Source: Novosphingobium sp. Gsoil 351 (lineage in GTDB: Bacteria > Pseudomonadota > Alphaproteobacteria > Sphingomonadales > Sphingomonadaceae). Taken from it: a stretch of 64,000 nucleotides of DNA. A program made the translations under genes and the position numbers. Location of the stretch: NCBI RefSeq assembly GCF_009707465.1, contig NZ_CP046120.1:3315501-3379500 (forward strand). The letters run 5' to 3'. A model generated the notes under the pieces. It was given only the letters and a program-made list of their open reading frames with translations. It had not been told where the DNA came from and did not search any database. Below are positions 60,648 to 64,000 of the stretch, in pieces; within the stretch, counting starts at the first letter, position 1; the number at the start of each line of letters is the position of its first letter.

Positions 60648-61495
60648 CAGCCGTCGAGGAAGTCGGCGATGATCTTCCACATTCGGTGGCGCGCGTTCTG
60701 GAGGTGGCCATAATCACCGCCGTCGGGAACGACGACAAGCGCCTTGTCGCGTGTCGGTAGCTTCTCGAAGAAATCGGCGCGGCCCGATCCGCCCTGCATG
60801 TAGTTCTGCATCCCCGCGGCAAAGCCGTAGAGCATCAGCGTGGCATTGGGCACCTTGGCGGGGTCGACCGCGATGCTGCCGTTCTCGTTCTCGACGCGGA
60901 TCCCGTTGGGACTATGCGGTTCGTCGCGCTCGGCTTGGGTCGCCAGTTCTTCGTGCGCTTCGGGCTCCATGAACTCGAGCTCGAGCCGGTCGCGGAAATA
61001 GGCGGCGGCGTTGTGCCACCAATCGTCCTTCTCCGGGAACGGGACCTTGTTGCCGCCGCCGATCGCCGGATCGACCATGATCAGGCGGTCGATCCGCTCG
61101 CCGCGCGTCTCGGCATACCGGCCCGCGATCCTGCCGCCCCACGACCAGCCAAGCAAATGCGGCTTGGGGAACCCTTGCGCGACTACCCAGTCGATCACCG
61201 CGGCGGTGTCCTCGATCGCCTGTTCGGTCTGGACGCTGTGGGGATGCCCCGCCAGTTCCGAATCGCGATAGCCGCGGATCGAAAAGGTCACCGCGCCGAA
61301 GCCACGCGCGACCAACGCCTCCATCATCGAATAATCGTCGCGGCCGGCGAAGGCGAAGTCGTAGCCGAGCTGGCCCGATAGGTTGGCGCCCTGGACCAGG
61401 ATCACAACCTTGGCCGGCCGCGCCTCCAGCCCCTTGGTGCGGACCGAGAGCTTGCCCGCCGGGCCGGGAATGAACAGATCGGTAGCTTGGACCAT
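60647..61495 (-). CDS. Alpha/beta hydrolase with canonical triad
   Basis: A 282-residue hydrolase opening MVQATDLFIPGPAGKLSVRT. The elbow LLGWSWGGRIAGRYAE carries Ser in G-x-S-x-G; candidate acid and base residues lie toward the C-terminus (VPDGGDYGHLQNARH, with His). A large insertion with DDWWHNAAAYFRDRLELEF forms the lid. It starts one base before the end of the preceding alcohol dehydrogenase gap and is coupled to the His-type hydrolase downstream. An ester or carbon-carbon bond substrate is likely; there is no signal peptide. Confidence 0.9.
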   Translation of the reverse strand: MVQATDLFIPGPAGKLSVRTKGLEARPAKVVILVQGANLSGQLGYDFAFAGRDDYSMMEALVARGFGAVTFSIRGYRDSELAGHPHSVQTEQAIEDTAAVIDWVVAQGFPKPHLLGWSWGGRIAGRYAETRGERIDRLIMVDPAIGGGNKVPFPEKDDWWHNAAAYFRDRLELEFMEPEAHEELATQAERDEPHSPNGIRVENENGSIAVDPAKVPNATLMLYGFAAGMQNYMQGGSGRADFFEKLPTRDKALVVVPDGGDYGHLQNARHRMWKIIADFLDG

Positions 61496-61496
61496 C

Positions 61497-62651
61497 TCAG
61501 GTTTCCTCGAGGTGCGGAATGACGACCTGACGCACCGCGTCGCCGCGCGCCAGGATGTCGAACAGGGTGTTGATCTTGGCCAGCGGGCTGACCGACGACA
61601 GCAGCCGCTCGACCGGCATCCGCCCCGAACGCCACAAAGCGATATAGCGCGGAATGTCGCGCGCCGGGATCGAGGCGCCGAGGTAGCTGCCGATGATCGT
61701 CTTGTTGTCGCCGACCAACCCAGTTGGTGAAATCGCGAACCGTTCCATCGGGTTGGGCAGGCCGACGGTGACCACGCGGCCGCCGCGGCGGGTCAGGGCG
61801 TAGGCCTGCTCGAGCACGCTGGCCTTGCCGACGGTCTCGATCACGATGTCGGGCTTGCCGCCGAGCAGCGTTTCGATCTGACTCTCCGCGCCATCGGGAG
61901 CGAACGTCCCCGCAGCGCCGAGTTCGAGCCCCAGGGCACGCTTTTGCGGCGAGGGGTCGATTGCCACCACCGGCGTCGCACCGCCCGCCAGCGAGCCGAT
62001 CAGCGCGGCGAGGCCCACCCCGCCAAGCCCGTAGATCGCGACGCCCTCGCCCGGGCGCAGCGCAGCGCTGTTGAACACCGCGCCCGCGCCGGTGAGTACC
62101 GCGCAGCCGAACAGCGCGGCGATCTCGACCGGGATGTCGGCGTCGATCTTCACCGCCGAGCGGCGATCGATCACCGCGTGATCGGCGAAGGCGGAGACTC
62201 CCAAGTGGTGGTGCACCGCATCGCCATCGCGATGCAGGCGGCGCCCGCCGCGCAGCAGTTCGCCCGCACCGTTCGCGGCGGCGGCGCGCGCGCAGAGATA
62301 AGCTTCGCCCGAGGCGCACGGCACGCATTCGCCGCACGCCGGGAGGAAGGTCAGCACCACCCGATCGCCTACGGCGAACAGCGTGTCCTGCCTATCACCC
62401 GTGGAGACCACCGTCGCCACCGCCTCATGCCCCAGCGCCATCGGCATCGGGCGGACGCGGTTTCCGTTGATCACCGAGAGGTCAGAATGGCACAATCCCG
62501 CGGCCTCGATCCGCACTAGCAACTCGCCCGGCCCGGGTGGGTCGAGCTCTAGGGTCGTCAGGGTCAGCGGCAAAGTCGTTGCGAAGGGACCGTCGTTGCC
62601 CGACCGTTCGAGAACCGCGGCGCGTATCTGCATCGAACTCATTCCTGTCAT
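61497..62651 (-). CDS. Zinc-dependent alcohol dehydrogenase
   Basis: A 384-residue medium-chain dehydrogenase; start MTGMSSMQIRAAVLE at 62651 with GGAAGG 5 bases upstream. Catalytic zinc ligands lie in GLCHSDLSVI and LGHEAVATV. The structural zinc loop has four Cys (PACGECVPCASGEAYLC). The NAD-binding motif is IYGLGGVGLAALIGS with an acidic residue (AIDPS) for NAD. It resembles class III/aryl-alcohol dehydrogenases. It leads an operon with two hydrolases and is divergent from an IclR regulator over about 103 bp that contain a 15-bp palindrome. Confidence 0.94.
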   Translation of the reverse strand: MTGMSSMQIRAAVLERSGNDGPFATTLPLTLTTLELDPPGPGELLVRIEAAGLCHSDLSVINGNRVRPMPMALGHEAVATVVSTGDRQDTLFAVGDRVVLTFLPACGECVPCASGEAYLCARAAAANGAGELLRGGRRLHRDGDAVHHHLGVSAFADHAVIDRRSAVKIDADIPVEIAALFGCAVLTGAGAVFNSAALRPGEGVAIYGLGGVGLAALIGSLAGGATPVVAIDPSPQKRALGLELGAAGTFAPDGAESQIETLLGGKPDIVIETVGKASVLEQAYALTRRGGRVVTVGLPNPMERFAISPTGLVGDNKTIIGSYLGASIPARDIPRYIALWRSGRMPVERLLSSVSPLAKINTLFDILARGDAVRQVVIPHLEET

Positions 62652-62683
62652 CTGAACCTTCCGGGCTATGAGAGCCATTCCCG

Positions 62684-62698
62684 GTTTCGCAACGAAAC
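62684..62698. promoter_or_regulatory. Putative IclR operator in the alcohol dehydrogenase/IclR divergon
   Basis: GTTTCG-CAA-CGAAAC is a 15-bp inverted repeat with perfect 6-bp arms, 33 bp upstream of the dehydrogenase start (62651) and 57 bp upstream of the IclR start (62755). Confidence 0.65.
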
Positions 62699-62754
62699 AT
62701 GCGTTCGACTCAACGGCTGTCCGATCGGCGACCAGCCGTGATAAGGGGGCGCCG

Positions 62755-63537
62755 ATGGACAGCGATCAGGAACTCAAGTCGCTCAAGCGCGGCCTCAAGG
62801 CGGTCACGCTGATCAATCTCAAGGGTTCGCTGACGATTTCCGAGCTGAGCAAGGCGCTCGACGTGCCGCGCACGACCGCCGAACGCGTGCTTGGCACTTT
62901 GCTGGCCGAAGGCTTCGTCGATCGCGACCCGCAGACCAAGCGCTTCTTTTTGACTGCGCGGGTGCGCGCGCTGAGCCATGGCTTCGGCGACGAAAGTTGG
63001 ATCGCGCATGTCGCGGCGCCGATACTGTTCGAGACCACGCGGGCGATCGGCTGGCCGCTGTGCATTGCCACTCCGGTGGGCGAGTGCATGAGTCTGCGGA
63101 TCACATCCGACCCCGCGACTTCATTGCGCCTCCATCGCCGCCACATCGGATCGGAAATTGCAATGTCGGTGGTCAGCAGCGGGATCGTCCACCTCGCTTT
63201 TCTCGAACCCGAGCAGCGACGCATCCTACTGGAGGTTCTCGCCGAATCGACCGATCCCTTGCAAATCTATGCGCGGGAACCCGATCGTGTGTTGTTCGCG
63301 ATAGAGCAGGCACGGCTCAACGGCTACAGCTTCGGACTCGATCACGGGCGCGAACGCAGCGTATCGGTGCCAATTTTCGCGCGCGGCCACATCACCGCGG
63401 TATTGCTTATGGTGTTCATGGCCGCCGGACTCAGCAACGAGCGCGTCGCCGCCGAGTTCGTGCCGCGGCTCAAGGACATGGCGCGCGAGATCGAGCGGCT
63501 GGCGTTTGCCGCGGAGCGCGGCACGGCCGCAACATGA
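62755..63537 (+). CDS. IclR family transcriptional regulator
   Basis: A 260-residue regulator starting at 62755 (MDSDQELKSLKRGLKAVTLI) with AAGGGGG in front. The winged helix SELSKALDVPRTTAERVLGTLLAEGF is followed by the effector domain (IGWPLCIATPVGECMSLRITSDP, YSFGLDHGRERSVSVPIFARG). It is a clear paralogue of the IclR protein at 33275-34126: both begin S-x-QEL-x-SLKRGLK and share IGWPL-x-IATP. It is divergent from the alcohol dehydrogenase operon and upstream of an aldehyde dehydrogenase, so it may control both. Confidence 0.94.
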   Translation: MDSDQELKSLKRGLKAVTLINLKGSLTISELSKALDVPRTTAERVLGTLLAEGFVDRDPQTKRFFLTARVRALSHGFGDESWIAHVAAPILFETTRAIGWPLCIATPVGECMSLRITSDPATSLRLHRRHIGSEIAMSVVSSGIVHLAFLEPEQRRILLEVLAESTDPLQIYAREPDRVLFAIEQARLNGYSFGLDHGRERSVSVPIFARGHITAVLLMVFMAAGLSNERVAAEFVPRLKDMAREIERLAFAAERGTAAT

Positions 63538-63621
63538 CAATGGGCGGGGCGAGCACCCGCACTTCGGTCGGCTTCGGAGGCGCGGCTGGCGACTTATTAC
63601 GGCTTCGGCATGGGATGCGCG

Positions 63622-64000
63622 ATGCCCGGCGATAATCTTCCTATCGAACCTTCGCGTGAAACGCTGGCTTTTCTCGATAGCGAGCATCGCTTGCTGATCG
63701 ATGGCGAGTGGGTGTGGGGCGAAGGGCGGACGATCGCCGTCGAAAACCCAGCGCGCGAGACTCCCTTGGCCGAAGTGCGCGCGGCCTCGCTCGGCCAGCT
63801 CGACGAAGCCGTGGCCGCGGCCCGCCGCGCCTTGCGTGGGCGCTGGAGCCGCACCGGCGGTCGCGAGCGCGGCGAAGTGCTCAACCGCTTCGCGGATGCG
63901 ATCGAGCGCAAGCTGGAAACGATCGCAGAAGTGATGACGCTGGACAACGGCTCACCGCTGGCGTCGTCGCGGATGGTCACGCGATTCCTCGCAGTTGATA
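63622..64000 (+). CDS. Aldehyde dehydrogenase, N-terminal part (runs off window)
   Basis: The open frame from 63622 (an in-frame ATG at 63610 is an alternative) to the window edge encodes the N-terminal coenzyme-domain region of an aldehyde dehydrogenase: LLIDGEWVWGEGRTIAVENPARETPLAEVRAAS, then AVAAARRALRGRWSRT and LNRFADAIERKLETIAEVMTLDNGSPLASS. The catalytic Glu and Cys lie beyond the edge. It follows the IclR gene by 84 bp on the same strand. With the alcohol dehydrogenase on the other side of the divergon, it could complete an alcohol-to-acid oxidation. Confidence 0.85.
   Translation, partial: MPGDNLPIEPSRETLAFLDSEHRLLIDGEWVWGEGRTIAVENPARETPLAEVRAASLGQLDEAVAAARRALRGRWSRTGGRERGEVLNRFADAIERKLETIAEVMTLDNGSPLASSRMVTRFLAVD

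Noticed and set aside
1..64000. CRISPR arrays, tRNA or rRNA genes, integrases or prophage genes
   Set aside because: None was recognised on either strand; the only mobile element seen is the IS481-family copy.

Overview
The window is GC-rich, densely coded and dominated by outer-membrane TonB-dependent receptors, small catabolic operons and their local regulators. Together with sphingomonad-typical genes (a DUF6356 protein, GPH-type and spinster-type MFS carriers, SUMF1-domain proteins, EthD, DUF1838) and a long GC-rich intergenic inverted repeat, this points to an alphaproteobacterium of the Sphingomonadales, probably a Novosphingobium/Sphingobium-like degrader. That is inferred from gene content; no rRNA or other taxonomic marker is present. 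No tRNA, rRNA or CRISPR array was recognised.

Layout. (1) 3-3300: the end of a TonB receptor, an AsnC/Lrp regulator and a DUF6356 protein. (2) 3301-15834, minus strand: a GntR/FCD regulator, then cupin, VOC, cupin, MFS, ThDP enzyme, FAD monooxygenase, Asp/Glu-racemase-superfamily enzyme, aldehyde dehydrogenase, TonB receptor and VOC protein, mostly with overlapping starts and stops. Three near-identical GGTATACC-centred palindromes mark the upstream regions of the regulator, the first cupin and the receptor. (3) 15953-17011: an IS481-family element with a 6-bp CTAG-centred target duplication. (4) 17013-25191: a flavoprotein / bicupin / cytochrome c / two SUMF1-protein operon on minus, and a third SUMF1 protein, an NTF2-like protein and a tannase-family esterase on plus. 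(5) 25282-36469: a lone TonB receptor, aldo/keto reductase plus MFS, a luciferase-like monooxygenase, an IclR-type regulator with a maleate-isomerase-like enzyme, a second IclR regulator, and an MFS plus a SUMF1 lipoprotein. (6) 36444-42919, minus: small protein, HbpS/GlcG-like protein, methyltransferase, hydantoinase/oxoprolinase A and B, and an isochorismatase-fold amidohydrolase. (7) 43019-50959, minus: cupin, TonB receptor, a double alpha/beta-hydrolase, a GPH symporter and a second double alpha/beta-hydrolase. (8) 51151-64000: EthD, MmgE/PrpD and hydrolase on plus; an amidase on minus; acyl-CoA dehydrogenase, class III CoA-transferase, LysR and DUF1838 on plus; two hydrolases and a zinc alcohol dehydrogenase on minus; an IclR regulator and the start of an aldehyde dehydrogenase on plus.

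The recurring design is a receptor for a bulky substrate, an inner-membrane carrier, hydrolases or oxygenases that open it, dehydrogenases that finish it, and a dedicated regulator. Substrates cannot be read from the sequence. The most distinctive items are the GntR operator set, four SUMF1 proteins without a visible sulfatase, the HyuAB operon ending in a carbamoylsarcosine-amidase-like enzyme, and several alpha/beta-hydrolase domains lacking the serine nucleophile.

Seven genes are split by single-base frame changes, four of them one base short in homopolymers. This could mean assembly indels or decay of an accessory region, so these genes are given as full-span entries with the break located.
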